Source: CALNYX01 sp942490925 (GTDB taxonomy: Bacteria > Chlamydiota > Chlamydiia > Chlamydiales > JAAKFR01). From it: 64,000 bases of DNA. The DNA lies in contig CALNYX010000017.1 of the NCBI GenBank assembly GCA_942490925.1, positions 1,550,001 through 1,614,000 of the forward strand, read 5' to 3'. A program made the translations under genes and the position numbers. Below are positions 41,889-50,741 of this stretch, one piece after another. Each line of letters opens with the position of its first letter. Within the stretch, counting starts at the first letter, position 1. The notes below the pieces were generated by a model. That model searched no databases and was not told the origin of the DNA. It saw only the letters and a list, made by a program, of their open reading frames with translations.

Positions 41889-43325
41889 CTACGCCTCATT
41901 CTTTTTTCTTGGCAACATCACTGTTAATACCACTGCACCAAGCGCAACAGCCACATAGATCCATTGAATGACATTGAATGCGTGTCGAAATGCATGCTCA
42001 GCTATTACCTGCAGCTCCTTTGACAGCATACGAATAGGATAACTCCCTTCAGCAGCTTTTAGAACATTTCCATTTACAGAAACCAGACTAGAAGAGACAT
42101 CAGTTAGGTTATAACTGGTGATCGCAGCTCCAACAGAGCCACCAAGAATCATCAAAGTAAAAAACAATCCTGCAGCCGAGGCAGTCATTGACTCATCGAA
42201 ACAACCTAATGCCTCCGTTTCAGTGATTGTTGTCATTAGACCCAAGCTCAAGCCGAAACAGATAAACGGCAGCACGAAATAGCCCAGGCCTGGCACAAGC
42301 GGTCCAAAGATCAATATCAAAGAACCTGCAATAGAAAACCCAAGAGCTATTATCAAGCCAGGCTTTACACCTAATGCGCGTAAAAAGTAGCCCGTAAGGG
42401 GAGCTGACACAGAATAGACCCCTGTCAAGATCAACAGCAAAAGCCCCGTTATCAAAGCATTGTGACCCAAAACATTTTGTAAGTAGAGAGCTAGTACAAT
42501 CAACAAACCAAAGAAAATGTACTGCAAGCCAATGCGGATCACGGTTAGATCCAAATAACGCCCATGCGTCAATAGCTCCACATGTACGAGAGGATGATCA
42601 CTTCTCAGTTGAGACAAAACAAAAAACGCTAGAATGATCAAACCGATCACCACTAGAATCCAAAAAGCAATCCAGCCCCAGATAGCGATTTGGTTGATAG
42701 CAAGCATGACACAAACAACCCCGATAAGCATCAATAGCGATCCTTTCAGATCGAATTTACACCTTTCTTGCCTTCCACCCTTTTTCAGCACTGCCCAGGC
42801 AATAACAAATGCACAGATTCCAAAAGGGACATTTACAAAAAAGATCCAGCGCCATGACAAGTAGTGTAGAATGACCCCACCGATCGTTGGGCCAATTGCC
42901 AATGTTGCTCCAGCAATTGTGTTGGCAAGACCCATTGCCATGCCCCGTTTGCCCTCCTCAAAAGACGTCGCCAATAAAGCGAATGCAAGAGGGAAGGCCA
43001 ATGCAGTTCCGATCCCTTGCAAGAAGCGACTGACCATTAGAAACCAAGGCCATGGGCTAATTGCGCATAACAATGAGAACAGCGTAAAGATTGCTATGCC
43101 CAGCAAGAAAATGGGTTTCATTCCATATATATCGCCCAATCGCCCACCAATGACCATGAAGATACCGGCAGAGATTGCATAGGCAGTAATGACCCATTTT
43201 ACGTAGGCCAAACCGATGTGAAATTCTTGTGAGATAGCGGGTAGAGCCAAATTGGCAACAGTGAAGTCGACATTGACGATTAACAACAAGAAGCTAACGG
43301 CGAACAGCACCCACCACTGATACAT
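41889..43325 (-). CDS. MFS transporter, DHA2 (EmrB/QacA-like) family
   Basis: A 478 aa inner-membrane protein with about 14 hydrophobic segments. NVDFTVANLALPAISQEFHI is the typical DHA2 start, GGRLGDIYGMK is motif A, SRFLQGIGTALAFPLA motif B, and GPTIGGVILHYLSWRWIF motif C. Motif C is characteristic of antiporters, so proton-driven efflux of drugs or other small molecules is likely; substrate unknown. It marks the left edge of the accessory region after gap and its neighbours. More regular in its motifs than the DHA2 protein at 6402. Confidence 0.88.
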   Translation of the reverse strand: MYQWWVLFAVSFLLLIVNVDFTVANLALPAISQEFHIGLAYVKWVITAYAISAGIFMVIGGRLGDIYGMKPIFLLGIAIFTLFSLLCAISPWPWFLMVSRFLQGIGTALAFPLAFALLATSFEEGKRGMAMGLANTIAGATLAIGPTIGGVILHYLSWRWIFFVNVPFGICAFVIAWAVLKKGGRQERCKFDLKGSLLMLIGVVCVMLAINQIAIWGWIAFWILVVIGLIILAFFVLSQLRSDHPLVHVELLTHGRYLDLTVIRIGLQYIFFGLLIVLALYLQNVLGHNALITGLLLLILTGVYSVSAPLTGYFLRALGVKPGLIIALGFSIAGSLILIFGPLVPGLGYFVLPFICFGLSLGLMTTITETEALGCFDESMTASAAGLFFTLMILGGSVGAAITSYNLTDVSSSLVSVNGNVLKAAEGSYPIRMLSKELQVIAEHAFRHAFNVIQWIYVAVALGAVVLTVMLPRKKNEA

Positions 43326-43448
43326 CCCTGCATACTAGGAATTTTATATCCCCCTGTCAATTGGATAGTTGCTGTTTTTCTATTACATTCAATTTCAACT
43401 AGATAAAAATAAAATGCGAGATTTTAGTTTAAGTTGGTTTTTTTATTA

Positions 43449-43477
43449 ATGACAGTATCAAGCCACCTACTTATACT
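43449..43477 (+). promoter_or_regulatory. Sigma66/sigma70-type promoter of the chimeric gene
   Basis: ATGACA (43449-43454), a 17-base spacer, and TATACT (43472-43477). The predicted transcript begins near 43484, about 40 bases before ATG 43524, and carries AAGGAGG at 43513-43519. Confidence 0.6.
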
Positions 43478-43523
43478 GAGCGGCGAATTTCACGCTAAAG
43501 ACGTGATATCGCAAGGAGGGAAC

Positions 43524-44126
43524 ATGTCTCTTTATATACAGACCGTTCTACCAAATAGTTTCCCGTTGACAGGAGTTATTCCGCTCAGTGATGGCCGCCT
43601 TTTAATGTGCACAGAGAAAAACGGTGTCTTTGTTTGGCAGCTAGAGAATGGACGACGTGATCGGATTAACTTTGATTCTATTCTTCCACGTTTGTCAAAA
43701 GATATAGAGACTCCTTTAGGCAAGGAGTTTGGGGGAACAGCCTTATCAGGGGGAGAATGGCAAAGGCTTGCGATGTCGCGAGCTTTTTGTAGAGAAGAAG
43801 CGACTCTTTTAATTTTAGATGAACCCACATCAGCTCTAGACCCTCAAAGCGAATGCGAAGTATTTGAAAAATTTGCTGAAGCTACTCATGAGAAAACAAC
43901 ATTGTTCATTACCCATCGTCTTGGGTCAGCCAAAATGGCTGATAGAATTCTTGTTTTTCACGATGGAGCATTAGTAGAAGAAGGCACACATGCCAACCTT
44001 TTGCAAAGAGGAAGCGAGTACTCAAGATTGTATTTTATGCAAGCCTCGCAATACAATCACAGTGATAAGCTTTGGGAAGCTAAAGATCTTGCTAAAGTTG
44101 TTTTGGAGAATGCAGGTAAAGAATGA
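43524..44126 (+). pseudogene. In-frame chimera: WD-like unit fused to the C-terminal part of an ABC ATPase
   Basis: A 200 aa ORF with promoter and strong SD (AAGGAGG, four bases before ATG). Residues 1-45 (FPLTGVIPLSDGRLLMCTEK; NGVFVWQLENG) look like one WD/beta-propeller blade similar in style to the protein at 60336. From about residue 55 it is the second half of an exporter-type nucleotide-binding domain: D-x-ETPLGKEFGGT, signature LSGGEWQR, Walker B LLILDEPTSALD, H-loop ITHR. The Walker A motif and the transmembrane part are missing, so it cannot hydrolyse ATP as an ABC transporter. I read it as a recombination product of two unrelated genes, intact as a reading frame but probably without the ABC function. 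Confidence 0.6.
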
Positions 44127-44175
44127 TGATTGTTTGGCTGGGTTAAGTTTATTTAGAAAATTTAGGAGCAACACA

Positions 44176-44388
44176 ATGGCAAGTATTGCCACAGAAATTT
44201 TTCTTCACTTTCTTCTACTGAGCATAATTTTTCTTCTTCCATTTTGCTTAGCCAAAGGATTTTGGATGTTGGGGGTCAAGCCAAAGGCAGAAAAATTTGT
44301 TCATTTTTATAATGCCCTGCTTTTATTTTTTGTGAGTTTATATTTGTTTGCTTTAGGCGTTAGAATTTATATTTTGACTTTAGAGTGA
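44176..44388 (+). CDS. Small two-span membrane protein
   Basis: A 70 aa protein with AGGAG (44164-44168) seven bases before ATG. Two hydrophobic helices (about 8-27 and 42-66) flank a 15-residue basic loop (KGFWMLGVKPKAEK). Not recognised. A longer ORF opens upstream in the same frame, but the Shine-Dalgarno decides the start. The loop is longer than in typical Inc hairpins. Confidence 0.5.
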   Translation: MASIATEIFLHFLLLSIIFLLPFCLAKGFWMLGVKPKAEKFVHFYNALLLFFVSLYLFALGVRIYILTLE

Positions 44389-44471
44389 TCTGCAAGATGT
44401 TTTAAATTGCGCCAAATCCCTCTTCAGATAAGTAGCTAACAGTCAGTATATTGGATGAGTAAAAGGTTTTT

Positions 44472-44555
44472 ATGATTCACATATCGACATTTAATCAAAA
44501 GTTTACGAGAATATTTGATTCGAACAATCCAAATGTACGCTGGACTAAAGAGTGA
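44472..44555 (+). CDS. 27 aa leader-like ORF coupled to the next gene
   Basis: Begins MIHISTFNQKFTRIFDSNNP with AAAAGG five bases upstream. Its stop TGA overlaps the GTG start of the following gene in a four-base GTGA junction, the usual arrangement for translational coupling. No family. It may be a leader peptide or the remnant of a longer gene. Confidence 0.35.
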   Translation: MIHISTFNQKFTRIFDSNNPNVRWTKE

Positions 44556-45106
44556 TCATTAAAATTTTACTTTCTCTTGCCAAACCCCCTGCATACCTTT
44601 TCTGGTTAATCGGAATCGTTATGTCGACTATTTTATGTTTTTCTTTGTCGTCCATCTGCTTTGATGTTTCAAAAAAATCTGAATACACATATCTGACAAA
44701 ACCAATCTTCGAGACTGAGGCCGATTTTTTTCTTTTCAAATGGTCAGATAGTGGACACTATGCATTAGCAGAGGCTGGTATGACGTTTTTACCATCATCT
44801 TGTGTAGCTTATGAAAATGACCCTGAAAACTGGATGTTTTCAGATGGCTTTGCCGAGGCACGACAAAAACCCGGTTATTTTCATACTGAAAATGTATTAG
44901 GGATTATTCCTAAGGGTACTCGTCTTAAAATAATTAAAATTAAGAAAAATCCCCTTACAGGTGAAGATAAGGGATATTTTGCTCGTCTTGAAAATGACCT
45001 GTTTTCAAAATATTTGGTAGATATTAGCTGGTTCCTTGTGCCTTGCACGACGGATCAAGTACCAGAAATAAGAAAAGGCTACCTTAAACCAATTGACTTG
45101 ATGTGA
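44552..45106 (+). CDS. Unrecognised membrane-anchored protein
   Basis: A 184 aa protein with an N-terminal transmembrane segment (residues about 14-36, YLFWLIGIVMSTILCFSLSS) and an exported-looking domain with SH3-like/beta features (GYFHTENVLGIIPKGTRLKI; GEDKGYFARLENDLFSKYLV). GTG start overlapping the stop of the 27 aa ORF supports the long form; Met24 (44621) is the alternative and would cut the membrane segment. Followed six bases later by another membrane protein, so the two probably form a unit. Confidence 0.58.
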   Translation: MIIKILLSLAKPPAYLFWLIGIVMSTILCFSLSSICFDVSKKSEYTYLTKPIFETEADFFLFKWSDSGHYALAEAGMTFLPSSCVAYENDPENWMFSDGFAEARQKPGYFHTENVLGIIPKGTRLKIIKIKKNPLTGEDKGYFARLENDLFSKYLVDISWFLVPCTTDQVPEIRKGYLKPIDLM

Positions 45107-45112
45107 AATAAA

Positions 45113-45451
45113 ATGTTGAACAAACTCATCGCGAAACAAAAAAAACACACAACGATTTCTGTTATCTTTACGGTTTTATATGGCCTTCTTTATCAAGGGT
45201 TTTATAAATTTGCATATTCGGTGTTTTTAATTACCTATAGTCCTTCTATGCCTAAACCATTAGGGGTGCTCATTTTGGTTCTTGTATATATTATTCCTCT
45301 CTCTATACCGATAAGTATTTTTTTAATATGGTACAGTTATTTCCGCAAAAAATTTAGTAGGATTCCATTTTTGTGCTTTCTTCCTCTTCTTTGTGCAGTT
45401 GGTGTATATGGATTGCTAACTGCCTTTAATTTCCTTGACCTATTCCCCTAA
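45113..45451 (+). CDS. Unrecognised three-helix membrane protein
   Basis: A 112 aa protein with three hydrophobic segments (about 15-40, 48-72, 84-106) and a basic N-terminus (NKLIAKQKKH). No motif recognised. It directly follows the membrane-anchored gene at 44552. Confidence 0.52.
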   Translation: MLNKLIAKQKKHTTISVIFTVLYGLLYQGFYKFAYSVFLITYSPSMPKPLGVLILVLVYIIPLSIPISIFLIWYSYFRKKFSRIPFLCFLPLLCAVGVYGLLTAFNFLDLFP

Positions 45452-45536
45452 GTGGGGTCATTTAAAGCACAAAAATTCTCACGATAGACATTTTAGCTTG
45501 TAGTTTTCCTAGAAACAAAAGAGCAATTTAAAATAG

Positions 45537-45692
45537 ATGGCCTCATTTGAGGCTTACGAGCACGTTACACTCGCTAAATACCTCTCATCAGAAATGGGGA
45601 TTGACTTGGAGACATTGCAAGAGGGGTTGGTGAATGTGAACAAGCATGCCTCCTCTACTTGGACAATGACTTTTGACTATGAAGTAAGCTGA
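45537..45692 (+). CDS. 51-codon ORF, possible gene remnant
   Basis: Begins MASFEAYEHVTLAKYLSSEM and continues GIDLETLQEGLVNVNKHASS, with clear coding character but no Shine-Dalgarno and an in-frame TAG directly before ATG. It converges with and overlaps the end of the gene at 45677. It looks like the tail of a lost gene; nothing recognised. The 85 bases before it (45452-45536) hold nothing I can assign. Confidence 0.28.
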   Translation: MASFEAYEHVTLAKYLSSEMGIDLETLQEGLVNVNKHASSTWTMTFDYEVS

Positions 45693-46423
45693 TTGAGAAC
45701 AATTTCAAGAAAATCGCCCTCAGAAAAATTCTTCTGAATGACTCTTCTATCTTTTTTATATTGTTTTTGAATTTTCTTTGTTTCATTTTTTGAGAAAGAA
45801 GCAAATGGTGGGATCATTAACTCTCCTTCTTTATGTTGTAGACTTGTAAGCTTTGGTCCCTTTTGCTTTTGATTATTAACGTAGTAATCATCAAATCCTT
45901 TTGCATTTTCTCGTCCGTATCCCAGAAGAAGACCATACAAAGCTTGGCTTTTATTCAATGCATTCGAAAAAACATTGCCGCTAGAAATTAATCTCTGAAA
46001 GATCTCTTCAGCTGTCAATTTTTCACCAAGTTTATCTTGAAAATGATCTAGATTTGAGTTAATTGCGTTTAAGCAGGTTGTCCGATTTACAAAATAGACC
46101 TCAAACCACGATCCATTGTGTTGCGCAAACAACACATAATTTTGCATTGGAAATAGATGTTCATATTTCTGCCATATCAACCACCACTCTTCTAAATCGA
46201 ATAGGGGATGAGGCTGCTGTTCTTGGAATTCAATTGGAGTGGTTTTATCAAAGCCAATTGTTGACATCGGTTTTGAACCAAATAAGGCATAAGCAAATAC
46301 CTCATCCTTCATCAAATAAGAAAAAAAGTTCTCCAGTTTTTCTCGATCTTTCGGTGGAATTTCAGAAAGAGGCGTTGAAAATGAACATAGGAGCATAAGC
46401 CAAATACAATTAATATACTTCAA
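45677..46423 (-). CDS. Exported KYEH-family protein, cassette copy 1 (second gene)
   Basis: A 248 aa protein with a signal peptide (residues 1-20, KYINCIWLMLLCSFSTPLS). It is an end-to-end paralogue of the protein at 51439: both share IPxKDxEKxExxFSYL near residue 22, YxLFGxK, WxxWxKYEHxF near residue 85, xLGxxxxxxxxxxxL, GxLLGxGxExAxxF, and a C-terminal FLxxVLxxL. No enzymatic motif is evident. It starts three bases after a small exported zinc-ribbon gene, as does the other copy, so the pair is a unit. Location: periplasm, outer surface or beyond. Function unknown. Confidence 0.65.
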   Translation of the reverse strand: MKYINCIWLMLLCSFSTPLSEIPPKDREKLENFFSYLMKDEVFAYALFGSKPMSTIGFDKTTPIEFQEQQPHPLFDLEEWWLIWQKYEHLFPMQNYVLFAQHNGSWFEVYFVNRTTCLNAINSNLDHFQDKLGEKLTAEEIFQRLISSGNVFSNALNKSQALYGLLLGYGRENAKGFDDYYVNNQKQKGPKLTSLQHKEGELMIPPFASFSKNETKKIQKQYKKDRRVIQKNFSEGDFLEIVLNQLTS

Positions 46424-46426
46424 TAT

Positions 46427-46768
46427 TTAGGACTCTTTTTTTGTTAAACAGTCAGGATTAAAACACATTCCCCACACAAGAGGCCATCCACAAGCTGGGC
46501 AACGTTCCAAAGAAAAAGCGCATGAACGCACAAATATTCCATCTTCATCACATTCAATAGCAGTCACTGGAATCAATTGTCCTTCAAGACAGAGAAAAAT
46601 TTCCCTAGATGCTGCATAAACTGTTCCGGGTTTCACGTAGTGTTTATCATCTGAAACCTTTTCAAATTGACATTCAAATGAATTTGAAAAGTTATTGTAG
46701 CTTTGAGCATATAATTGGCTCATACATAAACAAACCAACAATAGTAAACTTCTGAAAATACTTTTCAT
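46427..46768 (-). CDS. Small exported zinc-ribbon protein, cassette copy 1 (first gene)
   Basis: A 113 aa protein with a signal peptide (residues 1-21, ending SQLYA-Q) and four C-terminal cysteines in a zinc-ribbon arrangement: Cys90 and Cys93 in CPACG, Cys102 and Cys107. The middle part is strand-rich (GTVYAASREIFLCLEGQLIP) and aligns with the protein at 52227 (DQVVVNAEGLFVSINEHIVQ). GGAG lies seven bases before the ATG. An exported zinc ribbon is uncommon. It directly precedes the exported protein at 45677. Confidence 0.65.
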   Translation of the reverse strand: MKSIFRSLLLLVCLCMSQLYAQSYNNFSNSFECQFEKVSDDKHYVKPGTVYAASREIFLCLEGQLIPVTAIECDEDGIFVRSCAFSLERCPACGWPLVWGMCFNPDCLTKKES

Positions 46769-47092
46769 GGCGGCACTCCATTTTACAAGGTAAAGAAAAT
46801 GTTAAGGTTTGACCATATATACAAAGTCCGATTTCTGAAAAGTATTTTTTCATGTCTGTTGACACAACTTGCCTTTTAGAGACTGACGTGAAACCCAAAA
46901 ACTGGACCACTTGTTAAGCTACTCTTTTGCAACAGTCCTGAAGAGGACAGAATGTTTCAAGTCAAATAAGCGTATGATTGTCTACCTGCTCTCCAGGTTT
47001 TATATCAGAGTGTTAGTAATCAGTTCGATAGTCAAGCTATTCATGGAGCTTAAAAAATGGAAGAATTCCGAAACTACTCAAAAAGCATTGTG
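46769..47092. other. Gap without a supportable gene
   Basis: This 324-base stretch contains only the short TTG-started frame 46911-47096 and an antisense frame upstream of the zinc-ribbon gene; neither has a Shine-Dalgarno or recognisable product. The sequence around 46898-46915 (AACTGGACCACTTG) resembles an insertion-sequence end but has no partner repeat that I could find. Confidence 0.5.
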
Positions 47093-47317
47093 CTAATAGA
47101 TTTTTCCCTTAAGAGATCTAAAGGATTGGGAATAGAGGTAAATAAGGCACCCACTTATGATTAAAGTAGACAGGGTTGATACAGAATATAATTTCATCAC
47201 AAGCAGCGGGTCGATGGCTTTTAGGGTTTGAGTCAATGAAACACTGAAAAAATAGATGAAGAGGCAATCAAAAATAGCAGCTGTGACAATTTTTTCAAAA
47301 ATCTTAAGTTTTCCCAT
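47093..47317 (-). CDS. Small two-span membrane protein
   Basis: A 74 aa protein with two hydrophobic segments (about 10-30 and 40-62) separated by a short polar turn (TQTLKAIDPL), reminiscent of a minimal hairpin. No clear Shine-Dalgarno. Downstream of and in line with the 47351 gene. Function unknown; an Inc-type hairpin is possible but the soluble domain is lacking. Confidence 0.42.
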   Translation of the reverse strand: MGKLKIFEKIVTAAIFDCLFIYFFSVSLTQTLKAIDPLLVMKLYSVSTLSTLIISGCLIYLYSQSFRSLKGKIY

Positions 47318-47350
47318 ACTCTGTTTTCAAAAGAACTCGTTTTTTCCAGT

Positions 47351-48958
47351 TCAAAACCTCTGATCTAAAATAGAGGCCAGTTCCCGCTGTGGGACGCCAA
47401 TTTGCTCGAGCAATACTCGCAATGACCCAGGGCTATCGATTGCATCGAAATCAATTGGATACTGATTCAACAAAGCTTCCAATCGACCTTGATCAAGTTC
47501 ACCCACTCCATCAGCAAACTCTCCGCCCTTCTCCACTAACATGTCACATGTAATATGTTCTTTTCCTGCAAGCTGGCAGAGGTTAGCCAAAGTAAGGCCT
47601 TGTTGTTCTAACAGACCTTGCTTCACCTCGTACGGCAGTTCCATCACAAAATCCGCAAATTCACTAAGAGGTGCGCTTTGCAAATCACCACCAATTTTTC
47701 TCAGTTTTTGATGGACGGCAAGCAGCTCTTTTTCATCTGCTGTTCCACGATGCCTGAGATAGAGTTTTAGGATTTCATCAGTTGTGTCAAACATCGCGGT
47801 TGAAAGCAGCAAAAAATAGGCAACCATATTATTGATTTCAGAGTACAACTGCAGACCCTCTTTCTTGTAGAACTGATTCCACATCACATAAATAGCTCCC
47901 AAAGATCCCACATCAATAGCTAAACCCACAAGTTTTGTGAAGCGGGTTAAAAGAGGGCGGAGTTCTTCACTTAAAGAAGGGCGCCTTGTTCCACTGAAGA
48001 AATCGTAGACTGTTATTGCTACCCTTTCGGCTGTAGAGGGGATAGCCGTTCCCATGATATAGGCGCTTGTGCAGAAGCTTGCAACAGCCATAAACCCACC
48101 TAGAACATTGCTATTTTTAAGCTCAACTTTAGTCTGTTCAAAGGCATAATCAGCGTTTAGGATTTGCAATCCCAAAGCAGCGACATAGCCTCCACCTTTA
48201 GCAATGTGCCTTGTAACAACACGGCCGCAACTTTCTTTAGTCTCCTCAGATTCTCTTGGGCTAAAAAGAGTTTCCCAATAGTTATCACTTGCCAAAGCGT
48301 CTCGCAAACGCTCACAATCAGAAACATCGAGCCCTTGAGATCCAATCACCTGAACCAGTGCATTACGAATACCTACCAGTTTTTTCATCATTTGATTATT
48401 TGCGACTTCCCGCGCAGCTTCATAGGAAAGTTGTAGAGAGCGAGTTGGCAATAATGAGCTTGCGGCTACAAGGACAACAGCTGAAAGCACACGATGTTTG
48501 GGATTGTACTTAGCAGCTGCAAGTCCTGGTGCGACTTGAGAGAACGCAGCGATAATGAATGAAGAGCCAAAGACAACAACGGACTTTGCTCGATTTGGAG
48601 GGAATTTTTTACGGATTTCGATTTGTGCAGAGGTTGGGATGCCTAGTTCAGAGCTTCCGATTATTCCTAATGCGGCCCAGAGTTCAAGTACGAACCATGC
48701 GGCGACATTGCAGCCGGCAGCGGCATAGCCCCAGCCTCCAGGGATTCCGGCGAGAGTGACATTAATGAAAGCAGCTTTTGCAGAGGCAGACAGAGCACCA
48801 GATACTACCAGGGCTGTATTGCGCGCACATTTGTGAGAATCTTTGGCATAGTCATTTTTTAGAATACAGACCATGTGTCTACCGAGAAGACTTCCGCTAA
48901 GCGCAGCTTCAGTATCGACCCATTCAGTTGCATTAAGTAGGGGAACCCCAGCAGTCAT
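47351..48958 (-). CDS. Large multi-span protein of unknown function
   Basis: A 535 aa protein with GGAGG six bases before the ATG and TATAAT at 48989-48984 upstream without a good -35. About seven Ala/Gly/Val-rich hydrophobic stretches lie between residues 45 and 410 (for example NTALVVSGALSASAKAAF, RVLSAVVLVAASSLLP, NNMVAYFLLLSTAMFD). The last 120 residues are soluble and Leu-rich (LSEFADFVMELPYEVKQGL; GRLEALLNQYPIDFDAI). No signal peptide. The low-complexity hydrophobic pattern recalls the CT529-position paralogues and other chlamydial secreted membrane proteins, but no family is recognised. Confidence 0.62.
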   Translation of the reverse strand: MTAGVPLLNATEWVDTEAALSGSLLGRHMVCILKNDYAKDSHKCARNTALVVSGALSASAKAAFINVTLAGIPGGWGYAAAGCNVAAWFVLELWAALGIIGSSELGIPTSAQIEIRKKFPPNRAKSVVVFGSSFIIAAFSQVAPGLAAAKYNPKHRVLSAVVLVAASSLLPTRSLQLSYEAAREVANNQMMKKLVGIRNALVQVIGSQGLDVSDCERLRDALASDNYWETLFSPRESEETKESCGRVVTRHIAKGGGYVAALGLQILNADYAFEQTKVELKNSNVLGGFMAVASFCTSAYIMGTAIPSTAERVAITVYDFFSGTRRPSLSEELRPLLTRFTKLVGLAIDVGSLGAIYVMWNQFYKKEGLQLYSEINNMVAYFLLLSTAMFDTTDEILKLYLRHRGTADEKELLAVHQKLRKIGGDLQSAPLSEFADFVMELPYEVKQGLLEQQGLTLANLCQLAGKEHITCDMLVEKGGEFADGVGELDQGRLEALLNQYPIDFDAIDSPGSLRVLLEQIGVPQRELASILDQRF

Positions 48959-49135
48959 AAGAATACCTCCATGTTAGACGTCTATTATAAGGCCTAGACC
49001 TATTCTTGGCTCATTCTGAAATATTATTTTTACTTACAGATCAAATTTAAAAAACTAGCTTTAAACAACTTGTCACTTCCTCTGGCAATAAATGCCTTTC
49101 AGCTTTAAAATGTTTAAAAGAAATAAGAGGGATCT

Positions 49136-50092
49136 ATGCTTTTCAAAAGAATTTTGGCTTGTGCATGTTGCCTTTCTGGCACTCTACTTGGACAGGGTTG
49201 CCACACAGATCGTGGAACCGATTATAGTGAAAAAGCTGTGTTGGCATATGCGGAATCAAATCATGGGCCTGATGGAGCTCTATTTTTAGATCCATATTTT
49301 AAAAAAGATCTTGAGGCATTAAACCGAGAGAAGGTCTTAGATGCAGGTTGTGGAGCAGCACCCTGGGCAATTTATGCAGCATCGAACGGGGGGGATGTTT
49401 ATGCTGTTGATATTCAAGAGAATATGATTATCGAGGCTCAGCGAGCTGCTCAAAAAGCCGAGCTACTTGATCAAATCTCTCTTATTCAAGGAGATGTTGC
49501 AGCTCTTCCATATGAAACCGAATTTTTTGATAAGGCAATTAGTATATGTGTTGCATGTAATCTTCCACCTGAGGTTTTTGAAAAACATTTTGATGAACTA
49601 GCTCGAACTTTAAAGAAAGGTGGGACAGCAATTATAGGGGCACCAACTTCTTTGGATATAGTTTTTACTGACGGCTCTCAATCTGATATGGAGGTGTTGT
49701 TCCACATCAGTGAGGTGCTAAATGATCTTCCAAATGACCCTGACCCCGAGTTTATCCAAGCGAAATTGGAAGAATTGAATGAGGTTTTGAGCGCAACCTT
49801 TTTCATAAAAAATCATCGATTGGCTTTAGTAACAGATGAGAAGGATATCCTTGAAGGAGAAAAAATTTGGAGGAAATTACCGACGCTTGTCGTTCCCAAT
49901 CGATTTTATTCGAGAGAATCTTATGAGAAGATGTTTAGAAAGTTTGATTTGGCTATTGAAAAAGTTGATTTGCCTCGTTTCCCCAGCAAAAAAGCACGTG
50001 CAATATATAACAAACAGGTCGGAACAAGCTCTCAGTTAGGTTTATCTTATGTCAAGCACCCACCTTTTGCTATTTATCATGTAAATAAATGA
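49136..50092 (+). CDS. Class I SAM-dependent methyltransferase with signal-like N-terminus
   Basis: A 318 aa protein. Methyltransferase motif I is KVLDAGCGAAPWAIYAA (Asp69-Gly73), the ribose-binding acid is Asp92 in VYAVDIQENMI, motif II region is LIQGDVAALPYETEFFDKAI, and AISICVACNLPPE and LKKGGTAIIGAP follow. The N-terminus (KRILACACCLSGTLLGQGC) is a hydrophobic signal-like segment with a Cys at 22, though the lipobox is not canonical. AAGAGGGAT precedes the ATG. Exported methyltransferases are rare because SAM is cytosolic, so a host-directed effector is conceivable. Methylation target unknown. Confidence 0.72.
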   Translation: MLFKRILACACCLSGTLLGQGCHTDRGTDYSEKAVLAYAESNHGPDGALFLDPYFKKDLEALNREKVLDAGCGAAPWAIYAASNGGDVYAVDIQENMIIEAQRAAQKAELLDQISLIQGDVAALPYETEFFDKAISICVACNLPPEVFEKHFDELARTLKKGGTAIIGAPTSLDIVFTDGSQSDMEVLFHISEVLNDLPNDPDPEFIQAKLEELNEVLSATFFIKNHRLALVTDEKDILEGEKIWRKLPTLVVPNRFYSRESYEKMFRKFDLAIEKVDLPRFPSKKARAIYNKQVGTSSQLGLSYVKHPPFAIYHVNK

Positions 50093-50096
50093 GAGG

Positions 50097-50741
50097 CTAA
50101 CTCATCCCATTTAATAAATCATCAATTGCATAGCGCAAAAACTTACTTGCTCTCTTTACTATTATAACAAATGCTACACAAAGAGCTGAGGTCATAATTA
50201 AAGCAAGAATCTTAGCTAGATAGTTAGTAAATAGAAAGGAGAAGGAAGTTCCAGATGCTAGAGTAAGTACGATAATTATCGATAAGTAAAAATTCCCACT
50301 TCCATAAATCCGTGCTCTAATATTATCTAAGGAAGCAGCACTGTCACCGATATCAACTAAAAAAGGATATTGCTTTTCCATTTTGACCTCTTCTACATAA
50401 AAGGCTCCCCAAAACCTATGGAATACTTGAACATCTAGAATCCAAACAGAAAATGTTCCAATCACTCCAAATAAGAATACAAGACTGGCAATAGTCAGTT
50501 TATTAATTTGAAAGTGAATCAGTTCAGAGGAAAATAGAAAACCTACAGCGGCACATGTAGCAAGCAAGAGGGTAATGGTCATGCTCTTATATCGTTTAGT
50601 AATGCTGTCAAGGTGTAATTCGTATTGGTCGAGTAGCGTGTGTAAACTATAGATCAAGGTCTTGCGAGTTTCTAGGATACCCAAGATGTCATCAGCGGTA
50701 TTAGAAAAGTCTGTTTCTTCATCAAAATTTTCTATTTCCAT
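50097..50741 (-). CDS. Four-helix membrane protein, tandem paralogue B
   Basis: A 214 aa protein with two hydrophobic pairs: about 55-75 and 83-105, then about 150-170 and 175-200. Between the pairs sits WILDVQVFHRFWGAFYVEEV followed by KMEKQYP. It aligns with the upstream neighbour in the same region (GFLFSSELIHFQI against GYIISSEEINLPI; VWILD against VWHLD; VKMEKQYP against VKIEEKHP). It overlaps that gene by ten bases. Function unknown; the two are likely a heteromeric pair. Confidence 0.6.
   Translation of the reverse strand: MEIENFDEETDFSNTADDILGILETRKTLIYSLHTLLDQYELHLDSITKRYKSMTITLLLATCAAVGFLFSSELIHFQINKLTIASLVFLFGVIGTFSVWILDVQVFHRFWGAFYVEEVKMEKQYPFLVDIGDSAASLDNIRARIYGSGNFYLSIIIVLTLASGTSFSFLFTNYLAKILALIMTSALCVAFVIIVKRASKFLRYAIDDLLNGMS

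Noticed and set aside
44505..44540. tRNA T-loop-like GATTCGAACAATCC
   Set aside because: No matching acceptor, D or anticodon arms could be folded around it.
46911..47096. 61-codon ORF starting at TTG
   Set aside because: No Shine-Dalgarno, non-ATG start and no family; possibly an insertion-sequence remnant but no inverted repeats or transposase motif were found.
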